From Hymenopus coronatus (taxonomy: Eukaryota; Arthropoda; Insecta; Mantodea; Hymenopodidae), in contig CM060900.1 in the NCBI GenBank assembly GCA_030762935.1, positions 371,621,132-371,685,131 of the forward strand: a stretch of DNA of 64,000 nucleotides. The letters are read 5' to 3'. Of the stretch, positions 33,962 through 46,272 are shown piece by piece (position 1 is the stretch's first letter; every line of letters begins with the position of its first letter). The notes beneath the pieces were generated by a model. The model did no database searches and had not been told where the DNA came from. It saw nothing but the letters and a program-made list of their open reading frames with translations. A program made the position numbers and the translations under genes.

Positions 33962-35087
33962 TTACTAATAATAATAATAATAATATTACTAATAATAATA
34001 ATAATAATAATATTACTATTAATAATAATAATAATAATAATGCAAAATAGATTTAAAAATAATTGTCAGTCCAACCAGATCTACTTGCTCTTCAGTTATG
34101 TAATTGTTTAGCCATGAAAAAGCATGTTTTGTTATAGCAGGAAAATAAAAGATGTGGAAAACATTAGGAATAAAGAAAAGAATGACTCAGAAAAGCATGA
34201 ATATTACCACAAGTGGGAAGAAGGATGCAGGAGAAGTTTCAGAGGAAAGTAGGACAGTTCAGGTATGCAAGATAGCTTTCAGAGAGTATCATGAGAAACC
34301 TCTGGAATGCACTCCAACTTGGACTCTACACCTGTACACAAATTCATGTAGTTACAATGCAAACAGAAAATTTCAGTAATTTTCAACCTACTATGACTGA
34401 GCTACCTCTGCACCCTAATGCAGAGATCAATGTGCATTTGTTTTCCTTCCTCGCTATGTCCAAGACAAACACTACCGTAGTACTAGCCTATGTGCTCCCT
34501 AACACAGATCATTGCACATTTCAGCCTTTTTTGGTGCAAAGTTTGCCTGTAATTGCAGTCAACGCACCCTGAATAAGCAGCATAACTGCAATAGTATCCA
34601 CAGCATTCTGCTATGTTGATTTCAACTGGAGCAATACAGCTATACACTGCTCCAAAGTGGATTATCTGCAAAGAAAGTTTGGTTGTTGCTTTCAGATAAA
34701 TCATTATCCTTGCTAGCAGTTTTCTTTACACTTCAAGGCTCATTGTGGGAGATTAATTTCAATAATTTTATCTGCCATATTAGCAATCTTCCACAAACTC
34801 TCTTCAGATACTATCAAAACTTGTTTTATGGAGTTTGGTAACTTTCCTAGCCAAAGAGTACAAAGTACTTTCTCAGAGATGTTAATGCCTGCTAAGGATT
34901 TCCTTAGCCTTAAAAGTGGACTGGGTTTCATATTTCCTAGTTCTAAGCCCATTACTACGTATTTTATTTGCTTTTTTTCACTTCCCTTGATCACATTCAA
35001 AGGCTGTTCCTTCGCTGTAGAATATTTGTTAGATGCCAAACCTTTAATTACACCCCAAATGTTTTTGAAATACTTGGATTCAAACAC
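31937..35087 (-). pseudogene. Ty3/gypsy gag-protease-RT remnant, minus orientation
   Basis: Reading down the minus strand: a gag segment at 35087-34740 (LGLELGNMKPSPLLRLRKSL and LWLGKLPNSIKQVL, then MADKIIEI), which matches the capsid C-terminal region of arthropod gypsy elements. A zinc-knuckle-like CYYHFKFGNK...C...C lies near 32900, then a protease-to-RT linker (FNLLIDLIKKQLINGETKL, 32480) and DNIVKTISKSQKFADLLS (32400). RT follows (KVFSKTDLFEAYFHI, about 32045). An insertion holding the (AAT)n tract separates gag from the zinc knuckle. Stops and shifts abound. RT ends abruptly at the Penelope-like junction near 31930. I do not see integrase or LTRs attached. Confidence 0.82.
33541..34041 (+). 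repeat. (AAT)n microsatellite with higher-order 15-bp unit
   Basis: About 500 bp consist almost only of AAT with ATT interruptions. From about 33610 to 33740 the unit aataataataatatt (15 bp) repeats regularly. From 33780 to 33910 the order turns palindromic (aataatattattaataat). Frames made of Asn/Ile runs across it are artefacts. It lies inside the degraded minus-strand gypsy element. Confidence 0.98.
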
Positions 35088-36160
35088 TACTCACATGATA
35101 TATTATTAGATGGAACTAAAAGCAATTATCAATAATATTACGTAGTGTACAGCTTATACACCAAAAAGAAAGTAAATAATTCAAGAAGAGATACATACTA
35201 CCAGTAGAACTTTTATAATAATATATTGTTTACACTGTGTTCAGTTCTGTTCATAATCCTATAAGTATTTCTTGGAAGTATACTTTCAGGTCGTAACTGC
35301 TACCTCATGAAAAGCAGAAAAAACAAATTCATGGCTAAGCCTCAGTTAGAGGAAACATTATTTGCAAAACTTTGTTTTCCTGACAAGTTCAGACAAATTG
35401 TGAGATAACTCAAATTGAGCATTATTCCATGAACATATACAATAATGAGAAACAGATGACCTTTTTATATAAATAAATTTAAAAAAGGCAAGGAAATAGA
35501 CATGGATGATGTTTTATTAAGCAATAGGGATATCAACTGGATAAGTAGGGAGAGTCAGACTCCTGTCCTACACCCGGCTTGTGTGAAAAAACAATTAAAC
35601 CAGGGATAACAATGTTTCTATATGTTTCTGAGGTTTGGATATTGACAAAAAACAGGAAAATGTGATAAGCAGCTGAAATGAAATTCCTAATAGCTGTCTG
35701 TAGATACTTATAGTGGAATAGATAAAAAGAGAAGCACAAAAATTAGGGAAGAGTTAAATATTCATAGATTAAAGAATAAAGGTGTAGAAAATAGAAACAA
35801 CTGGAAAGAACATTTACAATGGATAGAACCATCTAGAATATCATGATGAAATAAAGTAAAGAGAAAAAAACAAATGCCAGGGAGACCTGACAGTTTGTGG
35901 ATTTCACACACCTAATGAAGTAAGGTTTCCTAGTATGTTCTTAACAATAAAGTAAGAACAGATTCAATAAAATCAATTCAGTAATTTGTTTAAATCTAGG
36001 AGGCCTTCTTGCCTACTATTGGCAACATTCATTAGTAACATTTCTTTCATTTATTGTGCATTTCCATTGCCAAAGCATGACGTTTTATCCTAATTCCAAG
36101 ATTTTCCTTCATCAGTAGACAATGCTTCCATAGTAAAATTGTAATATTACATGACCTCAA

Positions 36161-36349
36161 ATGTCAGACTTGATGCTAGTGCTATATAAGATTTTTCCTG
36201 CTAAAACATGGCATAACTGGATTACTGATATTGTTGTACACAGTCTTAATGTGTACAGAAAACCTGCTTTAGCTGGTTATTATCCATTAGAAAATATTTT
36301 TTTCAGAACAAATTATTTATCCAGTTATCTTCCAATTTTTAGAAGTTAA
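36161..36349 (+). pseudogene. Possible retroelement integrase fragment
   Basis: The plus-strand frame reads TWHNWITDIVVHSLNVYRK, then AGYYPLENIFFRTNY. The spacing W..x..xx..aLN......xGYxPxExxF resembles the end of a retroviral-type integrase core. Flanking frames decay at once and no LTR is seen. Assignment is tentative. Confidence 0.35.
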
Positions 36350-36725
36350 CCCAAATCCCTGTTACTGAAACTCAATGTCACAACCAGTCCTTGAGCAGCA
36401 TTAGCAGTTCTAGAGATGATCACGTAAAACACCATCTGAAGCCTTTAAACCATTCCAGAAGTATCCAACAAGTGTAGCCGAGCATACAGGGGGAAAATTG
36501 CTAAATATGTCCTAAGTAAAAATTGGAGCAAATTGAAACTATAGTCAGCTGGCCCAGTTGCTAGAGGTTAAAAAGCAGCAATGCAAATTTAACATTGGCC
36601 AACAGTGGAAAAATGATGAAATCTACATCAGCCCTTGCTACTTGATAAATATATCCAATCAAGAATTTAGAAGTGGTTGCATATATGCAAATTGAACTAA
36701 ATTAGCTAATAGGCCTTCTTTGGAA

Positions 36726-36966
36726 TTTTTTTTTTTGGTAGTGTTTAATGCTCGCTTTTACTGCTCTGTCACCGCAGGCGATGACACTGATGATACATGA
36801 AGATGGAGCCCTGGTGGAATGAGATGGCGAGGGAATCCGGAGAACCTAGAGAAAACCTGCCCTGCGCCGCTTTGTCCACCAAAAATCTCACATGTGGTCG
36901 CTTGGGACTGAACCCAGGCCATCTAGGTGAGAGGTGAATGGTCTGACCATTCGGCCACGGCACGGC
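36726..36966 (-). mobile_element. tRNA-derived SINE, family 3
   Basis: The minus-strand head CCGTGGCCGAATGGTCAGAC (box A inside) and box B GGTTCAGTCCC resemble a class II (Ser/Leu-like) tRNA. The body contains GGTTTTCTCTAGGTTCTCCG. It ends in a short poly-A (seen as T run at 36726-36736). A perfect 12-bp target duplication, ccttctttggaa, lies at 36714-36725 and 36967-36978. The intact duplication suggests a fairly young insertion. The 88-codon minus-strand frame over it is not a gene. Confidence 0.93.
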
Positions 36967-37869
36967 CCTTCTTTGGAAATGTTGACCAAAGTTAATGAAT
37001 TGTAATATCCCAATAGACAAAAATATGCTCACCAAATTTGCAGAACCATTGCTGGAGAGACAAAGAGACAGACATGATCAAGGCAAGCTAGTCAGCTGAC
37101 GAAGAGGAGGTGTTTCCTGAAACTAATTTTGAGCTAATTAGCCTAATTTAGTGAACTTGTATATTTGCGATGACTTCTAAATTATTTTGGTTAATCTTTT
37201 CACTATGTCTTCCGATTCAAAAAGTACTCCAAATCAAGTTTGGGTAACTGTTCTGAGTGAAATATTCCATCCATTTGGAAGATGTAACTTATATATCCCC
37301 AAATGAGCCAAACAGAAAGAATTATCTATGACTTTAAATATTGCACAAGTATATTATTCAGTGTTCTATAGAAGAGAGGGGGAGAGGACATAGAAGAGAA
37401 TTCAACTTTTAATTCCATATTTTTGCAGTTTCATATCGCATGAGGGAGGTTCTACACTTCCATTCTGTTTCAACCATTACATTCTTAAGTAGTTTCCACT
37501 GTTCCTGATGGGAAATTTTTATTCAGTACCCACTGAGGTCGTGATTGGCAACTAAAACATTAGTTTCAAAAATTAATTGAATACAGACTTTAGTGCATCA
37601 TTTATAATTAGGAAAATTCATGATAATGAATGAATTTAAGGCAGTTTTGGTTTCTTCAAAGTGAAAAAGATTCACTACAGTTGTCAACTGTGTTTAAGCC
37701 CTTATTCCATGAGAGAACATTTGCAAAAATCAGTAAAAGTTTACTTTGACTACAGAACGGATTTCAGAGATTTTTTTTTTTTTCAGAAAGACAGGAAAAA
37801 AAAAAAAACTAATTTGTAATGGTTTTTTTAAAGAACACGTCAACATAGGTTTCAGAAACTTAATTTTTA

Positions 37870-37935
37870 CCCCTTACACACACACACACACACCCACACC
37901 CACCCAACCCCACGCACGCGCACACATGCATGCAC
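37870..37935 (+). repeat. (CA)n and variant microsatellite
   Basis: CA repeats grade into ccca and cgca variants. Poly-A and poly-T runs at 37770-37810 lie nearby. No gene is seen. Confidence 0.9.
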
Positions 37936-38908
37936 GCAAAACTAACCTCACCAAAATCTTGAAACCAGAGGACCCTATCACTTGCTGTGGCTCACTTTCC
38001 AAAAGCACTTAGAAAACACAAGGTTCATTCAGCTTATTTTCTTTATTTTTGAATGAGTGGCACTTAACTGCTAGGTCATCAGTGCCACCCTCAGGCTACA
38101 TATTTATTCACATGCTATTAGTTACATAAATAATACAGGCAAAGCAAACACAGAAATAACAGAAAATACAACTACACAATACTGTCAATATGGCAAAACT
38201 GAAAAACTTCCTTATCAAAAACATTGCATCACTGTAACAGACAAAAACAAAAAATGAAACATATACAAGTATGTACTTGAATGGATTTAAATTTTGTTGT
38301 GGAATCCACTTAAGCGAACATATTGCATGAGCTTGTCAATAGAGACAGAGTCATTGCCTAAAACACTAGCTATAGAAGGTGACAAGACTAAGTAACTCGC
38401 ACAGCACCGAAAAATATTGACACTGGGTGAGAAAATGCCTCACTGTTAAAGGTTCATCACAGTGTTGGTTCACCATTTAGAAGGTATCCATGGTTGAAAT
38501 AACAGTGGCCAATTCGTAACCAAGCAAGCGCTGACTCCTGGCAAAGTGAACGATGAGCAAGAACAGCACAAGGTTCGTACAGCCTTCACCTCGCAGAGTT
38601 TGTTGGTAGATGTAAGCCACCCCTCTTCCCAATCAGAGAGCATCTTCCTGTGCAGAACACTCTGCAAATCTGTAGATAAGCAGAGAGCACTCAGAGAATG
38701 TGCTCATCAGAATGGAGAATTGCAGCCTGTTCATTTCCTGCAATGCCACAATGTCCAGGAACCCAGATAACTGATTGTAATTTCTTGAACAAGTGGATGG
38801 AAACTATAAATAATTCGCAAGGGAGTCCAAATAGATGACATTAGACAGCAAGGAGGAGGAGCGGATGAACATGGTGGCTTTAAGTATAGCATATAGTTCA
38901 GCAGTGTA

Positions 38909-40174
38909 TGAGGATCGGCTGATAAGTGCCAGGCCTCTCAATGAAAACAGCCTTTAATTATTTTCTTTTGCTTTACTTCTCATCTCCAGAAAGGCTAATA
39001 CATTTGTCATATCAGTGTTCTAATTTAATTAAATCATCTCTAGTGCGATTTATCAAGGTCCTCAAAGTAGCTGTTTACCGCATCAATGACCTCCTTGTTG
39101 CTGTGAAATCTTCTTCCTCCAAGAAAAGTTTTGAGATTGGGAACAGGTGGTAGTCACTGGGTGCTAGATCTGGCAAATAGGGTGGATGTTCAAGCAATTC
39201 AAACTTTAATTCACACATTTTTTCCATTGCAATGAATAAACAATGGGCCAGAGCATTGTCATGATGAAACAAGATTTTTTTTGCCAAATGAGGTCTTTTT
39301 CTTTTCACCTCATCACTCAAACATTGCAGTAAGCTTGCATAGTAGTCACCAGTGATACTTTTACATTTTTCCAAGTAATCAATCAAAATAATTTCCTGTG
39401 CATCCCAGAAAACACTCGCCATAGCCTTGTTAGCTGACAAAATTAACTTTGCCTTTTTTGGAGTTGGTTCGCCTGGCGCAAGCCACCGTTTTGACTGTGA
39501 TTTACTTTCAGGAGTGCAGTGCTGTATCCAAGTTTCATCCACGATAATAAGCTATCTCAAAAATTCACTGGGATTTTTATGGTAGAACTCCACATTTTTA
39601 ACAGAAAAAGTGTTTCTTTGCAACTTTAGATCAGGTGTCAACAAATGTAGCACCCATCTTGCACAGTCCTTGTGAAAGCCCAAAACATTACTTAAAATAT
39701 TACCTGCACATTCTTTTGATAAGCCTTTGCTATCTCAAACAATTTTAACCTGAGGTCTTCCAATACTAAACAATGAATTTTTTCAATGATGTCTGGAGTT
39801 GTCACTTCTACAGGTCGTCCAGAGCGAGGCTCATTACTAGTGCTCGTACGTCCCATTTTAAGCTCTGCAACCCACCTTTTAATCATTGAATATGAAGGGG
39901 CAGAGTTTTTCAATGTGCTGTCCATTTCCTCCTTGATTTCTTTAGGCATTAAGCATTTCAAATGGAAGTATTTAATCACTACTCGTTTTTCCAAATCCTC
40001 CATTTTCGTGAAAACTCTAAAGTTGTCTTGTTTAAACTACTGTCATTCAAAAACTAAACAAGCTATTGACCTGTAACTATGGATACAAGCAGTCTAAACT
40101 ATATGATGCTACCATCTAACTGGCCTAGTGGCACCATATCTGTGTGAGACCCGGGACTTATGAGCCGACCCTCG
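38909..40174 (-). mobile_element. mariner element C (1266 bp), nested in the LINE
   Basis: Left end tgaggatcggctgataagtg (38909) and right end on the minus strand cgagggtcggctcataagtc (from 40174) are imperfect inverted repeats. TA lies outside both (38907-38908 and 40175-40176). It cuts the RNase H domain of the I-type LINE exactly at a TA, so it inserted after the LINE. The terminal repeat is unlike that of elements A and B, so three mariner families are present. Confidence 0.95.
38990..40003 (-). pseudogene. mariner C transposase, frameshifted
   Basis: The minus-strand N-terminus MEDLEKRVVIKYFHLK begins at 40003 and contains EPRSGRPVEV. A frameshift near 39715 moves into SKECAGNILSNVLGF and CARWVLHLLTPDLK. 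A stop near 39555 precedes VDETWIQH (first Asp), FHHDNALAH (second Asp) and LPDLAPSDYHLF (third Asp, Asp kept). A further frameshift near 39120 and several stops end it. The catalytic residues survive but the frame does not, the reverse of element B. It looks nearest to irritans-type mariners, unverified. Confidence 0.93.
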
Positions 40175-43100
40175 TATATGGAAATGCCAAGAGGGAAGCA
40201 AACCTTGTGATGGACAGGTGAGTCAAGAACCACAGCATAGCCAAATCCTTGATCTTTATAGAACCATCAATATATAGAAAATGGTGTCCTGGAAATGTGT
40301 GCTGCAAAGCCACAAAATGATGGCATATATAGGTGTGGCAGGAGTGTCCTTCAGCACTTGAGCCAAAGCAAGAGAATATAGGCGGTTGTCGCAGCCAAGG
40401 TGGAAAACAATAGTATCCTCCTACGAAAGAGACAGGGAAGTACTGTGTCAAACTTTAACAATAAGTTCTGAAATCTACTTCCTAGCAAAGATCAAAATCA
40501 GTACCGAAGATGAAAGGTAGGGTGGCCAGGCATGGTGCATAGACAGATGCATAATTACAGAGAAAAATGTTCCAGTGCACCAAGGGATGGTTCACCAGAT
40601 TCTGCATATAGATTGGGCTGGTACAAAAAGCTCCTAAGGATAACCGAAACCCTTGATAATGCACAAGGTCTAACTTATGCAAAATAGAGGGTCCAGCAGA
40701 AGAAAAGACAATGGAACCATAAGTATCAAAGGTATTAATGACTGGTAGAGTCGTAGCATTAGTATGCGTTCAGCACCCCATGAAGTGCCACCAAGGTCAC
40801 TAAGTAATTGTAGTGAACGAGCATATCACCCATGAAGGTAGATAATATGAGGCCTCCAACACAGCTAATGATCAAATATTAGACAGAGAAATTCAGCTTC
40901 AACAAATGGCAGTTCTACTCCACCAAGAGAAAGACAGGAGGCAGCAAACTCCTCACAATGCCAAAAATTGAGACAGTGTTTCTTCCACTGAAAATTTAAA
41001 ACCATTTTCCACACTTCAGGTGTGCAGCAAAGTGAGAAAGCACTGGAGCAGCATTAGGCAAAATGCATGGGCTCAATAGAACATTTGACACTATGGGATT
41101 AACAGCCAGAGCAAACAAACATACAGATCCCCGAGGCATGTCATTCTCCTATCTAAAATCCATAGATACCTGAAAAGTGAGAGTATCCATAAACTGATGC
41201 AAGAAAATATGAAGATAACCCCAGAAATTCAAATGGAAGACCTGGTGGAGGACGTTTATATTGTCACATCCTGGCTGTGTGCACAAGATGTGGTAATACT
41301 GAAAATACAATGTTTCATATGTTGGCAACATTGCCAGTATTATAGGCTGTTCCCAATTCAAAAGGAATTCTGTTGTTTTCCAGAAAAGAAATATAAAAAT
41401 GACTCGAAAATGAAACCAAAGGTCAATAGTAGAACACCATAGTGGTTTGCACAGGATTCAAAAGAGGTCACATTTCAATCACTTAGCAAACATCCTTTCC
41501 ATTATCTTACAAACACAGCTTGTCAGCAAAATGGGTCTGTAACTGATGGCAACCGTGGATCTTTTCCAGGATTGAGAATAAGGATAATCATGTACTCTTG
41601 AAATTGAGAGGGCATAATTCCATGCATCCAAATGAAGTTGAAGGTATCTAAAATAAAAGGCTGACTAATAGGAGGTAAATGTTTCAGCATTTGTGCATGA
41701 ATACCATCCGGGCCAGGTGCAGTATCAGAAGTAACCAACAAGGCATATTCCAATTCGGGTAACGAAAAGGGCACATTTCATTCTTCAAGATTCAGAGAGG
41801 TGAAACTGATGCCAGATGACTTCCTCTTGGTCTTTAAAAATCAAGAATTGGGCACCATAGTTGGCTCCACTAGAGGCAGAAGCAAAGACTCCACCCTAGA
41901 AGTTGGCTATGTGGTAAGGATCAGTAACAATATTGCCATCCATGTGTAACCCAGGGATATACCACATGTGTGTCGGATTTTATCCCACTACCAAGAGGAA
42001 GAGGTGCTATGTGATCCAAGTGGATACAAAATGTTCCCAAGAAGTTTTCTTGCACTGTCGAATTAGTTTCCGAGCCTGAGCATGCAGCATTTTGAAGGAG
42101 GACAAAGTTTCCAAAATTGGATGACGCTCAATTACTTCAAAGCCATTTGCCCATATAGCTGCACATTAGTTCTCAGACCACCAGGGATCCAGAGTGTGCT
42201 GCCCAGTAAATAAAATCCAAGGAATGGAAAGTTCCACCTATCGATTATGGTCTCTCAGAAGTATTGGATCCATGCATCACTATGAAGAAAAAAGCATTAT
42301 CACTCATAGCCACAAGGTCAGAATAAAGATGTCAATCTACTTTATGGTACACTCACTTGGGCAAGCAAGTAAGATTGTCACCACAAACAAACACATGAAG
42401 CACTATACGGCAGTGGTTGCTACCGTATCAGAAACAGACCATCGCAAATATGTGATGAGTTGTGCAGAACAAAGGGGGGGGGGGGGGCAATTGAGACAGG
42501 ATAAAGAACCTGTAGAATCACAAAGAAATGTGGGAGGCCTTGAATTGAGTACAACAAAGTTGTGCAGGTCTGCAACTGCAGCAATCCTTTTACTCCAAGA
42601 ACACCCACAAGTTGATACCCATACAGGATTATGTATTGTCTGTGCAAATAGACAAGAGCAGTGTAAACATGATGCTCAGTGGCATGATCTGTCTTCATAT
42701 CTTCGTTACCTACTGCATGGCTTTCACTTGAAGACTTCTCCTTCTCCCCTACTCCTTGAACTGCCCAACTTGACTGCTCCTCTCCATTTACATGCACAAT
42801 ACATTGAAATTAATGAATATAAGGGATGGTTGGGGGAGCTGGGGAAGTAGATCTAGGAAATGCTCCTCAGCACCAGAAGAAGTAGGTGGAATATATGAGG
42901 TGCAAATGTTGAATGGGGTACACAATAATATGTAGAGCCACAACCTGTAAATCTGTATGAAGCTTAACAGGAGTGCAACACAGGTCCCTATGCACTAAAA
43001 TACAGGTCCAACTATGAGATACAATAATATCTTTAGAAAAAGTCTGCCAAAAATATGGGTGGTCTTCAGGATGCAATTTAGTCTCCTGGAGACACACTCA

Positions 43101-43229
43101 AAAGGCCAGTAGGTAGAAAGCAAGAGATCTAGCTCTTCCTTGTGGGAATGGTAACATCTTGTTCCACTGCAAAATGACCATAGAAAGAAAATATAAGAAG
43201 GTACTAAAAACTAACCTTGAGGAAAAAAA

Positions 43230-44906
43230 GTGTTAAATGCTTAAAAATCAGAGTCTGCCTCTACATGTTCAAGCTGTTTCAAAGCACTAAGTGTTGCCAC
43301 TCTTAAACCTTTGATGCCAAGTTCTTCTTCCAAGGAGTTTGGCAGCAAAGATAGTTTAGGAGGCTTCTTTTTAAAAGTATCAATAGCGCTGACGGAAGTA
43401 GATGGCTTAGAAGTAGTTTAGGGGGCATCTGGGTCTATGATTTGAGACCAGGACCAGGACCATGACCATGACAAAAACAGTACCAGTGGGGATGTTAGTA
43501 ATAACCTGGGATTGACCCACCAGAGTTACCAGACAATGTGGAAGCATAAGTCTTAGGCACATTAGACACACCCAGATAGTCGAATCTCCCAAGGTGGCAG
43601 GACATTGGTAGTAGGGAATAAACTGAAGCTTTGGCAGATGAAGCACCCAGTAGGGTCCATTCATAGTGCAGAGGGTACACAGTTAGGCTCTCATAGGCAC
43701 CAAGAGCACTAAGTGCCTGGCCAGTATCCATAGTTGGATCAGCAAGATTGTCCATAAGGTAACAAACCTATTGGCCATAGTGAATTGTCAGATTGGCTTG
43801 CACATACAGTGCAGTATTATGGCAGGTACAATCTGGCTTTAACGATATAGGAGCTGTAGATCCAAGAGCCTGACAGAAGGTAGTACGGGACAATTTCACT
43901 GTAAACAGCAAGGTAAATTGTTTCTTCACCTTGCTATAACTAAGTTTACCCTTATCACAGATTTCCTGAATGATGCACTCTTCCATACACCCAGGACATT
44001 TGTGAGCATATGCAGCGTGGTCACTAGAACAGTTCACACAGGGAAAGCCATCATGTCAATTTTGGCGACACTGGGAACTAAAGGCTCCTCTTACATCTTA
44101 ATGTTGTATGTCCAAACCCCTGGCAGATAAAACAATGCAAAGAGTTTGGTACGTACTGTCGAACCTTCATCACCTCATAACCAGCTTTTAGTATAGTTAG
44201 GAGGTGCCTCAAGTTGAAAGTTAAAAATACTATCCTGGCAAGTACCTGTTCTGAAACTTCTTGCCTCATGAGCTGCTTAGCTGCGCTGACACCTTTGCTA
44301 GATGAATAAGTAACAATTTCCTCTCTTCAGTGAGACCATCTAAAGCAGAAGTGTTTATAACCCCTCAGCAGACATTCAAGGTATGAGACTCTACAAAAAA
44401 CTTATGTTTTCCCAAGTGCTGCAGCTGTAGTAAATGAAGACTGTCAACCATAAGTAGTCTGTATCATTGCATTGCCAGATGCAATTCTTTAAGGACCAGC
44501 AATTTTGTCCAAAAAGGCCTGGATCACAAAGGGATTCAATGAATTAAGAGGCATTCTTTCGGGTGTAGCTGTATGCATGATTAAGTAGTGAGGAGTGTCA
44601 TACTGTCTTGACCCAGCAGCAGTGCCCTCAAAGGCAAGATCAACCATGCATCTCTTCTTGTAGAATTTTTTTTTTGAAAACCAACAGTAGGTTCCAATTC
44701 TCTAGTGGATTCCACACATGGAGAGATGTTAATAGCCCTGTCTATCTCCATGCCACAGCCCTGGCTATCTTCGTAAGGACTAGAAACTTTTATATTTTTA
44801 CAGGCAGAGCCGTTAATCCAGACACAACCCCTGAAATCTGGAGGACCAGTGGGTCGGGATCCCAGCAGTGCCAGTTCTATGCTTACCGAAGTAAGCCTCT
44901 GGGGGG
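43230..44906 (-). pseudogene. LINE ORF1 (gag-like, CCHC zinc knuckles), decayed
   Basis: Pieces run on the minus strand from 44906. LHCFICQGFGHTTLRC (about 44110) is a CX2CX4HX4C knuckle. It is followed by SSDHAAYAHKCPGC (44030-43990) and IQEICDKGKLSYSKVKKQ. This is the conserved end of ORF1 in arthropod I/Jockey-type LINEs, which bind the element RNA. C-terminal Ser/Pro-rich sequence continues to about 43230. At least four stops or shifts break it. No start codon belonging to the element is preserved. Confidence 0.82.
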
Positions 44907-45958
44907 TCATTCAGCTTTCCTTAATATTTTGGTGGATATGATGCAGCTTTAAAAACACGCAGATCCTTTCTTTTGGTTCACATTTACACTTTAACATACG
45001 TCCTGATAGGTATCCATTTATATATCCATGTTTAATAAATAGCTCAATAATTTGCTCCGAGGGAAACTCAATTCACCGAAAAATAACTGTTCACACATTC
45101 AGTTTCAAATGTGAATGACATTATAGTGCATTACAGTTTTATTTTAAAATTTACACCTGTTAACCAACTCAAAATATCATATGAGCATAACACGTAATCA
45201 AATCCTAAATATCATTGGCCACAACTTCAGCCCATACCACTGGTCAGAACAATTAACCAATGTAATCATATGTTCTGGACCATTGGAATATGTGGGTTTT
45301 CCTCTTAAGATGAAAATGTTCTAAGTCCAAGAAATTAGTAAAAACTTTAAACATTACTATTCAAGAACTAAACATTTTTGAAACAATCAAAATAGAACTA
45401 TTGCTCAAAATTAATGGTAGGTATATTCTATGCTTGGAAATGCAGTTTAAGTAATTTTTTTCCCAAAAATCTAACAGATTCTATGGTGCAACAAACTGCT
45501 TTGGGTACTATTTAATTGAAAAAAATGTTTTATAGCTTAGTTGACATTTTGGAGATTGTATAGGGCACTGACCTGACTTGATCACTTTTCGTTTGGAAGA
45601 AATATTTCATGTATTTTGTTGTTAGAACACTTATCAAGATAATGAAAAGTGTACTTTAAATCTGTTCTGCTATCATTATAAATGTTTAATAACCACATTG
45701 CTACTTTATTGTACCTAAAATAAGTCAACTTAAAAGATGGAAAGCATTCGTGAAATATTGCCTATATGCATTTGTACATTTTGTGCCATTAAATAGATGG
45801 AACATTGCAGAAGCAGATAATGCTTTTAAGTATACATTGCTCCTTTGAAACTATAAGAATTCATCCTTTCGCATACACAGCTACAATTCAATAAGTTATG
45901 AAATGTTATGTACATACTCCGCAAGTATTTTTATTACAGAAAATTAAATTAAATTCAG

Positions 45959-46272
45959 TTTTGTTTATGGACACACTAACTGCTGTGGTTCTCAGCATCC
46001 CATTCTACATTGGGCATGAAAGACCCTTAATTTTGCTCAGAGACCTATTTATCAGACTTGATGTTCTTTTACCATAAATGAATTAAATGATTTACAGCAA
46101 TGAAATGCCATAAATCTATGACACAGAACCAACAGCTTTACCTCCTTTCTGAAGGAAGCCATATTAAGCACTTTTACGCCCAAAAAATCAATTGACCTAT
46201 GCCAGGTTTCAAACCACAACCTTGGAAACCAGAGGTTAGCATGTTATGTTACCCCTAACACTATAGAGGACA
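45959..46272 (-). mobile_element. tRNA-derived SINE, family 1, copy 3
   Basis: The family-1 body recurs: ttctcagcatcccattctac, cattgggcatgaaagaccc, ttaattttgctcagag, and a tctatgacac block. About 30 extra bases (46072-46101, ataaatgaattaaatgattt) split the acgtgccgtaaa block found in copy 1. Box B is eroded (minus strand GGTTTGAAACC). No clear target duplication. Confidence 0.85.

Larger units (their letters stand above)
38470..43188 (-). pseudogene. LINE ORF2 (endonuclease, RT, RNase H), decayed and interrupted
   Basis: Near 43180 ILQWN then VCLQETKLHPEDHPYFWQTF mark the start of the AP-type endonuclease. RT sequence at 41774-41523 reads DTAPGPDGIHAQMLKHL. Further RT and thumb sequence lies at 41100-40480, including LYQSLILLSLDYGSIVF. 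The RNase H domain begins FLYIDGS (40280). Its second part, AELYAILKAT, resumes left of the mariner at 38905. Removing the mariner and one TA restores the reading across the break (GISIY then TAELYAI). The 218-codon plus-strand frame at 42194-42850 is antisense to this ORF. Confidence 0.85.
38036..44906 (-). mobile_element. I-type LINE (APE + RT + RNase H), 5'-truncated, mariner inside
   Basis: On the minus strand the order is ORF1 with zinc knuckles, then AP-type endonuclease, reverse transcriptase and RNase H, as in the I superfamily. The 3' end is A-rich (AAAAATAAAGAAAATA at 38036). An exact 11-bp direct repeat, tcattcagctt, flanks it at 38025-38035 and 44907-44917; I take this as the target duplication. 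The 5' end then falls inside ORF1 with no UTR, so the copy is 5'-truncated. Without the mariner it is about 5.6 kb. Many frameshifts and stops. Confidence 0.85.

Noticed and set aside
42194..42850. 218-codon plus-strand open frame
   Set aside because: It lies antisense to LINE ORF2 (endonuclease to RT part), has no motif of its own, and contains a Gly run from a homopolymer.
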